A stretch of DNA of 64,000 bases from Lamellibrachia columna (taxonomy: Eukaryota > Annelida > Polychaeta > Sabellida > Siboglinidae), in contig OY759270.1 in assembly GCA_963662155.1 (NCBI GenBank), positions 52,534,874-52,598,873 of the forward strand, given 5' to 3'. The first letter of the stretch is position 1; each line of letters starts with the position of its first letter. Position numbers and translations under genes: made by a program. The notes under the pieces were generated by a model. The model was not told the DNA's origin. It did no database searches and saw nothing but the letters and a program-made list of their open reading frames with translations. Of the stretch, positions 46,655 through 58,007 are shown one piece after another.

Positions 46655-47100
46655 GGAGCGAAGATCGACTCAACGACTAAACAGTTTGGACTTCAGTCTG
46701 ACAGTTTGCTTATGTTCTCGACCCAGAGTGCCGCGTGAACCCGCATAAGGCGTCGAAATCAAATCAGGTATGCGGTTGCTTGCGTGTCGCATGCAGCGTC
46801 GCTTGCGACCGACTGTGCGCTGTCAGCGAAACGGAACCCTCCACGTGGTCTTTTGAAAACCCGCCCCGGCGTGACTAAAACTGCTGACCTGTTCCGTGAT
46901 TTCACAAGACCCGGAACACCCCCCACGTCGTCTTTCGAAGAGCCGACCCCGATGGATAATATGATCGCTGACCTGTTTCTTGATTTGATAGGAAACGGGG
47001 ATTGTCTGCATATAAGTTCACTTCATACCATTAGCATTAAAATGGGTGGGATTGACATACGAGACCAGCTAAATAAAGCTACTTAATTGCTATCACGCGG
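46655..47100 (-). promoter_or_regulatory. Putative promoter / 5' UTR region of the ITPR-like gene
   Basis: GC-richer than its surroundings, directly upstream of the start codon. It holds two diverged direct repeats of about 80 bp (46832 and 46912), each with GGAAC..CC.CCACGT and CTGACCTGTT blocks. The first contains the E-box-like CCACGTGG. No TATA box or start site can be assigned. The call is positional. Confidence 0.3.
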
Positions 47101-48178
47101 TTGTGTCAACACCCTCCAGCCAAGACATGCTAGTGAATTACCACGGCTCAGTTCTGTCTTGACTTGTTCTCGTCTATTCAGCGCTTTCTGCTGATTGTGC
47201 AATCACCTGGCCGCTAAGAACAAGAACGGTCATCAAGTGAAGCGCACAGTCCGTATAAATACACCAACTACTTGGTAGGTTGATAATGGACAACAACAAC
47301 AACACCAACAATCCAACAAGGATTGCCGCTGTGCACACAATACTAGTGTGTGACAATGTCTGCCACATATAGTGCACAGCCTGGTACATTACTGATTAAG
47401 GTGGCATGTATGACTAATTAGTATACAATACCAGATAAGATTAACATTAGTGATATTTTCCACTGTAGCTAGCAAACTGTCAAGGACAGTCTTTGTGGGG
47501 CTTTCTGGCTCTGTTAAGTCGGGTCTAAGCGGAATATAGGAGTGGCGTTGATTGACCAACATGTGTGAGCGGGTGTACACAACATGTAAGCCTGGCTTTA
47601 CTGTTGCAGAGATTCAATGTCGAGGAAACGATTTGATTTGTAGCCACACGCGCGCGCATGCACGCACGCATACTAGTTAGTGCCTGCATGATACATATGT
47701 GGCATGTTGTTAATCTCCATGGCATAGGCTTAGTTTAGCAGAAGCACACTCATGTTGTAAAGAGCATACTGAGTATATATTTAAAGCAGAGTAATATATA
47801 TGAATACTAACAGGAGTGCACACCGTTTATCTATTTTATGTAGATATGTCAATAAGGGATGTATCGCTAAATCATGCTGAATCTCAATGCTCTATTGAAC
47901 ACTCGCCGACAGACGTTTGTCGAACAGGGGAAAGGTGATTAATATTGCATTGACCAACGGTACGGTCAAGAGGAAGATTTACATAATGTCTACACGATAT
48001 CATACCTATAGATGAGAGTTGAGTTACGGGTGCCACGAATTCCCAACTTAGCTTGTCCAACAATGGAGGTGCACAACATTTATTTTATTTACACATTTCA
48101 ATGCAGAAGGGTCTACGTGAAGAGCGTGAATGGCGTACGTGATAGGAAGCATGTCCATGTTTCCAACTCCACTGTAAG
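47101..48178. other. Upstream intergenic DNA, no feature seen
   Basis: No coding segment, tandem repeat or recognisable element apart from a short CGCGCGCATGCACG run at about 47650. Confidence 0.45.
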
Positions 48179-48179
48179 T

Positions 48180-48306
48180 AGAGGCCAGCGGAGAGAGAGG
48201 GAGCCGAGAGAGCCTACTACGGAGAGAGGGAGCTGAGAGAGCCTACTACGGAGAGAGGGAGCCGAGATAGCCTACTACGGAGAGAGGGAGCCGAGATAGC
48301 CTACTA
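48180..48306. repeat. 29-bp minisatellite, about 4-5 copies
   Basis: Copies of GGAGAGAGGGAGCCGAGATA plus GCCTACTAC, ending 26 bp before the CCCAGCAAACACA terminus at 48332. Confidence 0.93.
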
Positions 48307-48331
48307 CCGAGGTCTCATCTTCCGATACCAA

Positions 48332-48532
48332 CCCAGCAAACACATAACATTTTTATAACATTTTATAAAGGTTATATACATGTTATAACGAAAACATTTT
48401 TCAATAACATTTTGTAAATGTAAATAAAATGTTATGTAAAATTTCAGAAACATCATACAGATGTTTTTAAGATAACGTAATTTTACATTTTTCAGTGATG
48501 TTTTTAAAACATCATTAAAACATTCCCAGCAA
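48332..48532. repeat. MITE-like terminal segment
   Basis: Starts CCCAGCAAACACATAACATT and continues with ATAACATTTT-type short repeats, related to but distinct from the following 273-bp units. It could be a separate truncated MITE next to the real left end at 48533. Confidence 0.55.
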
Positions 48533-51500
48533 ACACAATAATGTTTTAAAAACATCAGAAAAATGTTTCCTCAAATGTCATAATAATGTTTTTTTTAATG
48601 TTATAATGATATAAAAATGTGCCATCTTGGAAACATTTGAGAAACATTTTTGAACAATGTTTTATTAAAACATATATATAACATCATGAAAACATGTTTG
48701 ACAAAGGAACATAAACGTCAGAAAAATGTTATTTTAATGTTACATTAAAACATTTCACTTTGAAAGATATCAGAAAAGCTTTGATTTTATGGCTGAGCCC
48801 AGCACACACAATACTGTTTTAAAAACATCAGAAAAATGTTTTCTAAAATGTCATAAAAATGTTTTTTTTAATGTTATAATGATATCAAAATGTGCCATCT
48901 TGGAAACATTTGAAAAACATTTTTGAACAATGTTTTATTAAAACATATATATAATATCATGAAAACATTTTTGACAAAGGAACAAAACATCACAAAAATG
49001 TTATTTGAATGTTTTATTTAAAACATTTCACTTTGAAAGGTATCAGAAAAGCTTTGATTTTATGGCTGAGCCCAGCACACACAATACTGTTTTAAAAACA
49101 TCAGAAAAATGTTTTCTAAAATGTCATAAAAATGTTTTTTTTAATGTTATAATGATATCAAAATGTGCCATCTTGGAAACATTTGAAAAACATTTTTGAA
49201 CAATGTTTTATTAAAACATATATAACATCATAAAAACATGTTTGACAAAGGAACATAAACATCACAAAAATGTTATTTTAATGTTTTATTGAAACATTTC
49301 ACTTTGAAAGGTATCAGAAAAGCTTTGATTTTATGGCTGAGCCCAGCACACACAATACTGTTTTAAAAACATCAGAAAAATGTTTTCTAAAATGTCATAA
49401 AAATGTTTTTTTTTAATGTTATAATGATATCAAAATGTGCCATCTTGGAAACATTTGAAAAACATTTTTGAACAATGTTTTATTAAAACATATATATAAC
49501 ATCATGAAAAGATGTTTGACAAAGGAACATAAACATCACAAAAATGTTATTTGAATGTTTTATTTAAAACATTTCACTTTGAAAGGTATCAGAAAAGCTT
49601 TGATTTTATGGCTGAGCCCAGCAAACACAATACTGTTTTAAAAACATAAGAAAAATGTTTTCTAAAATGTCATAAAAATGTTTTCTTTTAATGTTATAAT
49701 AATATCAAAATGTGTCATCTTGGAAACATTTGAAAAACATTGTTGAACAATGTTTTATTAAAACATATATATAACATCATGAAAACATGTTTGACAAAGG
49801 AACATAAACATCAGAAAAATGTTATTTTAATGTTTTATTAAAACATTTCACTTTGAAAGGTATCAGAAAAGCTTTGATTTTATGGCTGAGCCCAGCACAC
49901 ACAATACTGTTTTAAAAACATCAGAAAAATGTTTTCTAAAATGTCATAAAAATGTTTTTTTTAATGTTATAATGATATCAAAATGTGCCATCTTGGAAAC
50001 ATTTGAAAAACATTTTTGAACAATGTTTTATTAAAACATATATATAATATCATGAAAACATTTTTGACAAAGGAACAAAAACATCACAAAAATGTTATTT
50101 GAATGTTTTATTTAAAACATTTCACTTTGAAAGGTATCAGAAAAGCTTTGATTTTATGGCTGAGCCCAGCACACACAATACTGTTTTAAAAACATAAGAA
50201 AAATGTTTTCTAAAATGTCCCAACAATTTTTTTTTAATGTTATAATGATATCAAAATGTGCCATCTTGGAAACATTTAAAAAACATTTTTGAACAATGTT
50301 TTATTAAAACATATATATAACATCATGAAAACATGTTTGACAAAGGAACATAAACATCACAAAAATGTTATTTTAATGTTTTATTGAAACATTTCACTTT
50401 GAAAGGTATCAGAAAAGCTTTGATTTTATGGCTGAGCCCAGCACACACAATACTGTTTTAAAAACATCAGAAAAATGTTTTCTAAAATGTCATAAAAATG
50501 TTTTTTTTAATGTTATAATGATATCAAAATGTGCCATCTTGGAAACATTTGAAAAACATTTTTGAACAATGTTTTATTAAAACATATATATAACATCATG
50601 AAAACATGTTTGACAAAGGAACATAAACATCACAAAAATGTTATTTTAATGTTTTATTAAAACATTTCACTTTGAAAGGTATCAGAAAAGCTTTGATTTT
50701 ATGGCTGAGCCCAGCACACACAATACTGTTTTAAAAACATCAGAAAAATGTTTTCTAAAATGTAATAAAAATGTTTTTTTTACTGTTATAATGATATCAA
50801 AATGTTCCATCTTGGAAACATTTGAAAAACATTTTTGAACAATGTTTTATTAAAACATATATATAACATCATGAAAAGATGTTTGACAAAGGAACATAAA
50901 CATCACAAAAATGTTATTTGAATGTTTTATTTAAAACATTTCACTTTGAAAGGTATCAGAAAAGCTTTGATTTTATGGCTGAGCCCAGCAAACAAAATAC
51001 TGTTTTAAAAACATCAGAAAAATGTTTTCTAAAATGTCAAACAAAAATTTTTTTAATGTTATAATGATATCAAAATGTGCCATCTTGGAAACATTTGAAA
51101 AACATTTTTGAACAATGTTTTATTAAAACATATATATAATATCATGAAAACATGTTTGACAAAGGAACATAAACATCAAAAAAATGTTATTTTAATGTTT
51201 TATTAAAACATTTCACTTTGAAAGGTATCAGAAAAGCTTTGATTTTATGGCTGAGCCCAGCAAACACAATACTGTTTTAAAAACATAAGAAAAATGTTTT
51301 CTAAAATGTCATACAAATTTTTTTTTAATGTTATAATGATATCAAAATGTGCCATCTTGGAAACATTTGAAAAACATTTTTGAACAATGTTTTATTAAAA
51401 CATATATATAACATCATAAAAAACATGTTTGACAAAGGAACATAAACATCACAAAAATGTTATTTTAATGTGTTATTAAAACATTTCACTTTGAAAGGTA

Positions 51501-52085
51501 TCAGAAAAGCTTTGATTTTATGGCTGAACCCAGCAAACACAATACTGTTTTAAAAACATCAGAAAAATGTTTTCTAAAATGTCATAAAAATGTTTTCTTT
51601 TAATGTTATAATAATATCAAAATGTGTCATCTTGGAAACATTTGAAAAACATTGTTGAACAATGTTTTATTAAAACATACATATAACATCATAAAAACAT
51701 TTTTGACAAAGGAACAAAACATCACAAAAATGTTATTTTAATGTTTTATTAAAACATTTCACTTTGAAAGGTATCAGAAAAGCTTCGATTTTATGGCTGA
51801 GCCCAGCAAACACAATACTGTTTTAAAAACATAAGAAAAATGTTTTCTAAAATGTCATAAAAAATTTTTTTTTTACTGTTATAATGATATCAAAATGTTC
51901 CATCTTGGAAACATTTGAAAAACATTGTTGAACAATGTTTTATTAAAACATATATATATAACATCATAAAAACACTTTTGACAAAGGAACATAAACATCA
52001 CAATAATGTTATTTTAATGTTTTTTTATTACAACATTTCACTTTGAAAATAAGGTATCAGAAAAGGTTTGATTTTATGGCTGTGC
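48533..52085. repeat. 273-bp AT-rich tandem array, about 13 copies
   Basis: The GGCTGAGCCCAGCA motif recurs at 48791, 49064, 49335, 49610, 49884, 50158, 50430, 50703, 50977, 51249, 51522 and 51795, steps of 271-275 bp. Each unit begins with the element terminus CCCAGCAMACACAAT and includes ATGTTTT/AAAACAT inverted repeats. The last unit (ending 52078) has a 10-bp excess. Confidence 0.96.
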
Positions 52086-52089
52086 ACAG

Positions 52090-52210
52090 CTTGTGGCTGA
52101 TTCTAGCCTTACGAAGCAGGGCAATCAAACCAAGAAGGCCACATATTTGGAGAGATCAATCCACAAGCTGACGTTGTTGGTGGAAAACGGAGCAGATGTA
52201 GACTCCAAAT
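52090..52210 (+). CDS. Short open segment, unrecognised
   Basis: An open stretch reading LVADSSLTKQGNQTKKATYL and then LTLLVENGADVDSK before a TAG. It looks coding (basic/hydrophobic helix pattern, ENGADVD as in ankyrin repeats) but is too short to assign. Its last bases form the first unit of the next repeat. Confidence 0.25.
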
Positions 52211-52480
52211 AGTTGTACTCTGCCTTACATAGACTCCAAATAGTTGCACTCTGCCTTACATAGACTCCAAATAGTTGTACTCTGCCTTACATAGACTCCA
52301 AATAGTTGTACTCTGCCTTAATTTTACATAGACTCTAAATAGTTGTACTCTGCCTTACATAGACTCCAAATAGTTGTACTCTGCCTACATAGACTCCAAA
52401 TAGTTGTACTCTGCCTACATAGACTCCAAATAGTTGTACTCTGCCTTACATAGACTCCAAATAGTTGTACTCTGCCTACG
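52196..52480. repeat. 31-bp minisatellite, about 9 copies
   Basis: Copies of TAGACTCCAAATAGTTGTAC plus TCTGCCTTACA with 28- to 36-bp variants. The first copy overlaps the end of the open segment at 52090-52210. Confidence 0.95.
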
Positions 52481-53055
52481 GGTGGGAGTAAAGAACTGAC
52501 TATTTCGTTTCTGAGAAAAATCACATAATCTGCACGAAACCAGTCGCATGTCGCAAGAGATCGTTTTCTGCTACAGCCCAAAATGCATGGGACGGCTTAG
52601 ATTTACGATTTTTGTATTATTGTACTTCTTGCTTCTAAAATGTATTTACTTTCATATGCCAAACTATCATATGTGAAAGGTTTATTTAAATAGCTTAATA
52701 AAATCCGTATTTAGAAGCTGGTAATTAAACATGCGCCGCTGAACAAGAACAATGTCGCGACATAACCCATTTTCGAGGACCGCGCGCCATTGCTGCTCTT
52801 GGAATTTCCCCAACATAATGGGTATCCCCAGAAAGCGCTTCATCTCTGCTATACGTCAGAGGAAACTGAATTAGCGGGTCTTTTGAATTCAACCAATCAC
52901 GAACGTCGGAAAGGGTGCCCCCGTAGTAAACAACCAAGCGCAGTTGCTATCACGTGACCAGACTGCCGTTAGTCATAGGCTGATCATTGCTCGAGCATGC
53001 GCACCGCGCCGTTTTATCGGCTTACGCGTCATCGCGTACAAGTCAACTTTTCAAC

Positions 53056-53345
53056 AATGGCAACGGGAATCGCTCAACTTTTGAACACTTCGGGTGGGGA
53101 TGCAGACAAATTGCACGATTTGCTACTTGACTACGTACTGGACTTTGACAGTGGAGACGATGACTCGATACTTGACGACGACGACAGGGACTGTCCTACA
53201 GACGATGACGACGACTTTGAGTTTGACATGACAAGGGGAGACTTCGACTCGGCTATGCCTATCCCTATGGTATGGACGTAGCGATGGCATTGCCTGAAGT
53301 TGTGATGGGCGAGGAGGAGGAACGCCAAAACGTGTCAGCTTATCG
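53056..53345 (+). CDS. Acidic N-terminal exon of the gene inside the candidate transposon
   Basis: From ATG 53056 it reads MATGIAQLLNTSGGDADKLH, then LLLDYVLDFDSGDDDSILDD and further Asp-rich sequence, stopping at 53279. A one-base shift near 53255 gives YAYPYGMDVAMALPEVVMGE up to the donor ATCG|GTACGT (53345), which looks more like the true end. So there is either a frameshift mutation or a sequence error. The function is not recognised. Confidence 0.5.
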
Positions 53346-54191
53346 GTACGTATAGTTGAATAACAAATCACTTATTGTTTATATGTGACAAATAAACTCA
53401 ATCTAGCCATTGCTATTAATATCAACCGTAGTGACAACGGGTCTGCGAAGCCGAAGACTGGCAACTGTTGTTTACGTTTTTCACGGACAGCTGTCAGTGC
53501 CCGAGCTGTCATCCGTCGATGCGACGACGGCACGTATACACTTCACCGTTGCTTTCACATTAATTAAAATTACAATATAATTATAACTGTACATATTTGA
53601 AACATTGAACATTCATTTTGTTATCCCAGTATTTAATTATAAAAACAACTACTGTCACTGCCGTTTGTGTTGCAGCTGTCAATGTAAAAAAACTACCTTT
53701 TTATTGTGCCATAAAAAGTCAAATACTTAACTTGGATCATTATTCTTTCAGTATGATTGACAACTAGTGTGTTACAACAACTCTGTGAAATTTAATTGAG
53801 ATCGGGTAATAAGTAGTGGTGGTAACCAAGGACTAAGTCCAATTTATGTCATGAAAAAAGCACGCTGTCATATGTACTTTCCCAAATGTTATCCTTGTCA
53901 AATATAAGGCTAATCTACCAACTTAACACTGTGTAGATCTGAGACAGTTGTGTCCAGTGACATTACTTATTTTGTGTAATCATCACTATAGCAAGGGGTG
54001 GTAGTAGTACTACACTACCCCTAGCAGCAACACTAATTAAGTTCCAAGTTTCAACAGGGTTATCTGCCAGCTAGGGGTACTGTTGTACAACTGTCCATTT
54101 AGTAGGGGATTGGCCAACATATAACATCTGCCATGACTTATCTTCTTTATCATTAGTTATAGAGGAATTTTTTTTGAGCAGGATATAGACG

Positions 54192-55076
54192 ATGAGTGCC
54201 CATATGAAAAGAGCACGGAAACGGGATTACTGGAGAAGATGGATGTCGGAAAAGACAAAAAAGTCCAAAATAGATGCAGATGCACATGAATTAATTGGAG
54301 ACATTTCTGAAAATGAAACATCAGAAGATGTAACAGAATTTCAAGAAAGCAATAATGACCAAGTTGAGCATGACACAAATGCTGAACATGACCACAGTGA
54401 TGAACATGACCACAGTGTTGAACATGACCACATTGATGAACATGACCACAGTGATGAACATGTCCACAGTGATGAACATGACCACAGTGATGAACATGAC
54501 CACAGTGTTGAACATGACCACAGTGATGAACATGACCACAGTGATGAACATGACCACAGTGATGAACATGACCACAGTGATGAACATGACCACAGTGATG
54601 AACATGACCACAGTGATGAACATGACCACAGTGATGAACATGACCACAGTGTTGAACATGACCACAGTGATGAACATGACCACAGTGATGAACATGACCA
54701 CAGTGATGAACATGACCACAGTGTTGAACATGACCACAGTGATGAACATGACCACAGTGATGAACATGACCACAGTGTTGAACATGACCACAGTGTTGAA
54801 CATGACCACAGTGATGAACATGACCACAGTGATGAACATGACCACAGTGATGAACATGACCACAGTGTTGAACATGACCACAGTGTTGAACATGACCACA
54901 GTGATGAACATGACCACAGTGATGAACATGACCACAGTGATGAACATGACCACAGTGATGAACATGACCACAGTGATGAACATGACCACAGTGTTGAACA
55001 TGACCACAGTGATGAACATGACCACAGTGATGAACATGGCCACAGAGTTTCTGCAAGTGCATACATACAAACATAT
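54192..55076 (+). CDS. Exon with basic N-part and His/Asp-rich HDHSDE repeat
   Basis: It opens with MSAHMKRARKRDYWRRWMSE (strongly basic, nuclear-type) and an acidic linker. About 36 copies of the hexapeptide HDHSDE or HDHSVE (18-bp unit) follow from about 54381 to 55045. A donor TAT|GTATGT at 55077 lies in phase with the DUF4806-like exon at 55193. If not spliced it ends at 55100. His/Asp density suggests metal binding (inference). The acceptor CAG at 54181 precedes it, but the link to the exon at 53056 is out of frame. Confidence 0.6.
54381..55045. repeat. 18-bp coding minisatellite
   Basis: About 36 copies of CATGACCACAGTGATGAA, with GTTGAA as the main variant. Frames on both strands stay open because the unit has no stop in several frames. 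Only the HDHSDE frame has non-repeat flanks with a start, a basic N-part and a fitting donor. Confidence 0.96.
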
Positions 55077-55192
55077 GTATGTGCGTGCGTGCATGCATGA
55101 ATGCAAACAACCTTATAATATAGAAATGATCAAACTTTGTTCTTTTAAAATAGAGTTTCATTTTATATAAAATATATATTTATTTTACACAG

Positions 55193-55352
55193 ATTCAAAT
55201 TCTTTCGTCACTAGAGGGTGCAAGCCTTGCTAGATCCTGCAGGGCCATTATGCGGTCACTGATGACTCATGGCCTTATGAGTTTGTTCAGTGTTATGGGG
55301 CAAAAGGGAAAACTACACTTTCGAGACCATCTGCTGTGCAAAGTGGTCTCAA
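55193..55352 (+). CDS. DUF4806-like domain exon
   Basis: 160 nt between acceptor TTACACAG and donor CAA|GTAAGT. It encodes IQILSSLEGASLARSCRAIM then RSLMTHGLMSLFSVMGQKGK and LHFRDHLLCKVV. The pattern L..G...L....R.IM..L.T..L...F...G..GK..F....L...V is how I recognise DUF4806, a domain of unknown function common in multi-copy invertebrate and fish proteins. It begins in phase 0 and ends in phase 1. Confidence 0.7.
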
Positions 55353-55579
55353 GTAAGTATATTTCCATTGAACTGTGTGCTTATTATATTATCATGATCT
55401 TACTATAAGCAATAGTTGTTTATTGATTACTAAAAAAAAAAATTTCTAACAAATTGCCTTAACTTACAAAATCTTATTAAAATAAATAAATATAATACCT
55501 TTCAGAATCTATTATTCAAATCGACAGAGCTTGCATGACTTTCTCAGTCAATTCTTCAGCATCAAAATGCAAAGTTCTC

Positions 55580-55701
55580 TGATATCATGCGACTTTGTTG
55601 GTAGTCATCACATGACAGCAGTTCATTGTGATGCTGAAGAAGTGACCGAGAGGGTCACAAATGCTCCGTCTAGCGTATCAGTAGACTCTGAAAGGTATCT
55701 C
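55580..55701 (+). CDS. Possible downstream exon, structure unresolved
   Basis: The open stretch VHCDAEEVTERVTNAPSSVS then VDSER precedes donor AAAG|GTATCT. It could start at acceptor ATGACAG (about 55616), which would match phase 1, or further upstream at TTTCAG (55505), which does not give an open frame. Confidence 0.35.
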
Positions 55702-55815
55702 AACTTACTTTAAATCTTGTACGTAATAATTTACATGCTGGTTAAGGAATATTTGTTTGTTTTCTAATGGTTGTCCATACATTTGTCTGGAAAAAGCATC
55801 TTTAAAATGTGTTAG

Positions 55816-55816
<1 letters not shown>

Positions 55817-55848
<32 letters not shown>

Positions 55849-55925
55849 CACATATATATATACATATATATGTATATATATATATATGTGTGTGTGTATA
55901 TATTTATATATATATATATAATATA
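55817..55925. repeat. TA/TG microsatellite
   Basis: ATATAT with interspersed GTGTGT and TACATA runs in an intron-like stretch. Confidence 0.93.
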
Positions 55926-56167
55926 TTTATCCATGTGTAAACGTTTTCATTCAGTCTCACTGTACAATTAATGTTTTACTTTTGTCTTATTTTATGACAC
56001 AATTGAATACGTAGACAAAGTACTTGTGGCGTCCTCTGCATTGTGTGAATATGACCCGCACATGAACTTGTGGTGTCCCTGGAATCTGTATTAGGAAAAT
56101 GTGAACCCCCGTTGTGAAAAGCTGGCTACGGTCCTGCAGAAGATAATGTATGTGTTTATGTCTCCAG

Positions 56168-56245
56168 AGGCAAGGGCTGCAAGGCAGGAAGAGGATGGCA
56201 CCTGCAGTTGACACTACCAGTAGTACTCAAGATAAAAGACCATGA
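56168..56245 (+). CDS. Possible last exon
   Basis: After acceptor GTCTCCAG one frame reads RQGLQGRKRMAPAVDTTSST then QDKRP and a stop. The basic GR.KR tail resembles the end of DUF4806 proteins. Another frame (GKGCKAGRGW...) is also open, so the phase is not certain. AATAAA lies at 56366-56371. Confidence 0.4.
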   Translation, partial: RQGLQGRKRMAPAVDTTSSTQDKRP

Positions 56246-56540
56246 GTAGATTCTTCTTCTGAGTCGGATGATTAACATATTTGTAATTCGATTTTAAGTG
56301 CAATGAGGAGTAATTAATTTTCTTTGTAATTCGATTTTGAACATTGTAAATGTGTTAAATATTATAATAAAACATTATCAACTTACACTGTTTTGATGTT
56401 TATGGACGTTTTGTCAAAACTGTTTTATAATTTTTTTATGTATGTTTTAATACATTAAAAACATGTATTTAGAACGTTTTCAAGCTCCAATATTTTGATA
56501 TAATTTTAACATTTTATAATTTTTTTCATATTTTAGGGAA

Positions 56541-57470
56541 ATGTTTTTATGATGTTATATATATGTTATAATAAAACATTTTTCAACAATGTTTTTACAA
56601 TGTTTCCAAGAGTCAACATTTTGATATCATTATAACATTTTCAAAAACATTTTCATGATATTTTATGGAAATGTTTTTATGATGTTATATATATGTTATA
56701 ATAAAACATTTTTGAAAAACGTTTTTACAATGTTTCCAAGAGTCAACATTTTGATATCATTATAACATTTTCAAAAACATTTTCATGATATTTTATGGAA
56801 ATGTTTTTATGATGTTATATATATGTTATAATAAAACATTTTTGAAAAACGTTTTTACAATGTTTCCAAGAGTCAACATTTTGATATCATTATAACATTT
56901 TCAAAAACATTTTCATGATATTTTATGGAAATGTTTTTATGATGTTATATATATGTTATAATAAAACATTTTTGAAAAACGTTTTTACAATGTTTCCAAG
57001 AGTCAACATTTTGATATCATTATAACATTTTGTAAAACATTTTCATGATATTTTATGGAAATGTTTTTAAGATGTTATATATATGTTATAATAAAACATT
57101 TTTCAAAAACGTTTTTACAGTGTTTCCAAGAGTCAACATTTTGATATCATTATAACATTTTCAAAAACATTTTCATGATATTTTATGGAAATGTTTTTAT
57201 GATGTTATATATATGTTATAATAAAACATTTTTGAAAAACGTTTTTACAATGTTTCCAAGAGTCAACATTTTGATATCATTATAACATTTTGTAAAACAT
57301 TTTCATGATATTTTATGGAAATATTTTTATGATGTTAGATATATGTTTTAATAAAACATTTTTTAATAACGTTTTTACAATGTTTCCAAGAGTCAACATT
57401 TTAACATCAATATAACATTTTCAAAAACATTTTTATAACATTTGAAGAAACATTTTTCTGATGTTTTTAA
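56541..57470. repeat. 130-bp AT-rich tandem array, about 7 copies
   Basis: The block ATGTTTTTATGATGTTATAT recurs at 56541, 56671, 56801, 56931, 57061, 57191 and 57321, exactly 130 bp apart. The reverse complement is homologous to part of the 273-bp unit at 48533-52085. Confidence 0.97.
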
Positions 57471-57488
57471 AACATTGTGTTTGCTGGG

Positions 57489-58007
57489 AAGGGAGGTGAT
57501 CTTCAACCCTCGAGAGAACTTGTATATGTATGTCAGTAGCGCTGTAACCGATTGATGTAACGTATAACAATAAAAGCCTACGCTGTAGGGTGAACCTGTA
57601 GAATACACCAACGTGTATTAGTTGTCTCTATTTCGAAATCACGTCAGGGCTGACTGCTGAATGAAGTAGGTGGAAGGTCCTGACGTGAGACGGTTATGAG
57701 AGACCGGTAGCGGTGAAGTTACAATGTGGTTAGACTAGTGTCAGGACAGTGTAGTAGTATTATGGTATTCTTTCAGGTACACATTTTGTTATACATAATG
57801 TCTGATGAGTAATGTACACTAAGTAGTTGTCATGTACCTTGCCTTGGCACAGTTTACCTTGCCGGTTATTTCATGTCCAATATTTCACCAAAACATTGAT
57901 CCCCACTTCAATGAAATTACGTACATTTGTCATTGTCCAAGAAATGCAAAGTCAACTGGTGATATTCTTGATTAATCTGATTTTGATTAAATTTGGTATA
58001 CATGGTG
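57489..58007. other. Unassigned region, possibly LTR-like
   Basis: Contains AACAATAAAAGCCTACGCTG and other GC-richer sequence resembling an LTR with a polyadenylation signal, but no paired terminus was found. No gene is seen. Confidence 0.35.

Larger units (their letters stand above)
48332..57488 (+). mobile_element. Candidate 9.2-kb DNA transposon with tandem subterminal arrays and a DUF4806-type gene
   Basis: The left end CCCAGCAAACACA (48332; a better-matching second copy at 48533) and right end TGTGTTTGCTGGG (57476-57488) are inverted. The left 273-bp array and right 130-bp array are homologous in opposite orientation (shared TATAATGATATCAAAATGT, TCTTGGAAACATT and ACATATATATAACATCAT). 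Between them lies plus-strand gene sequence ending with AATAAA at 56366. Flanks show at most an AA dinucleotide on both sides. The superfamily is not recognised, and two separate MITE-like arrays around a host gene remain possible. Confidence 0.5.

Noticed and set aside
46784..47086. Plus-strand 100-codon open frame upstream of the receptor gene
   Set aside because: It covers the diverged promoter-side duplication. The two copies have drifted without codon-like constraint and no homology was recognised.
54321..55161. Minus-strand CGHVHH and VVMFIT repeat frames
   Set aside because: They are shadows of the 18-bp repeat. The plus-strand HDHSDE frame has the start, basic N-part and in-phase donor.
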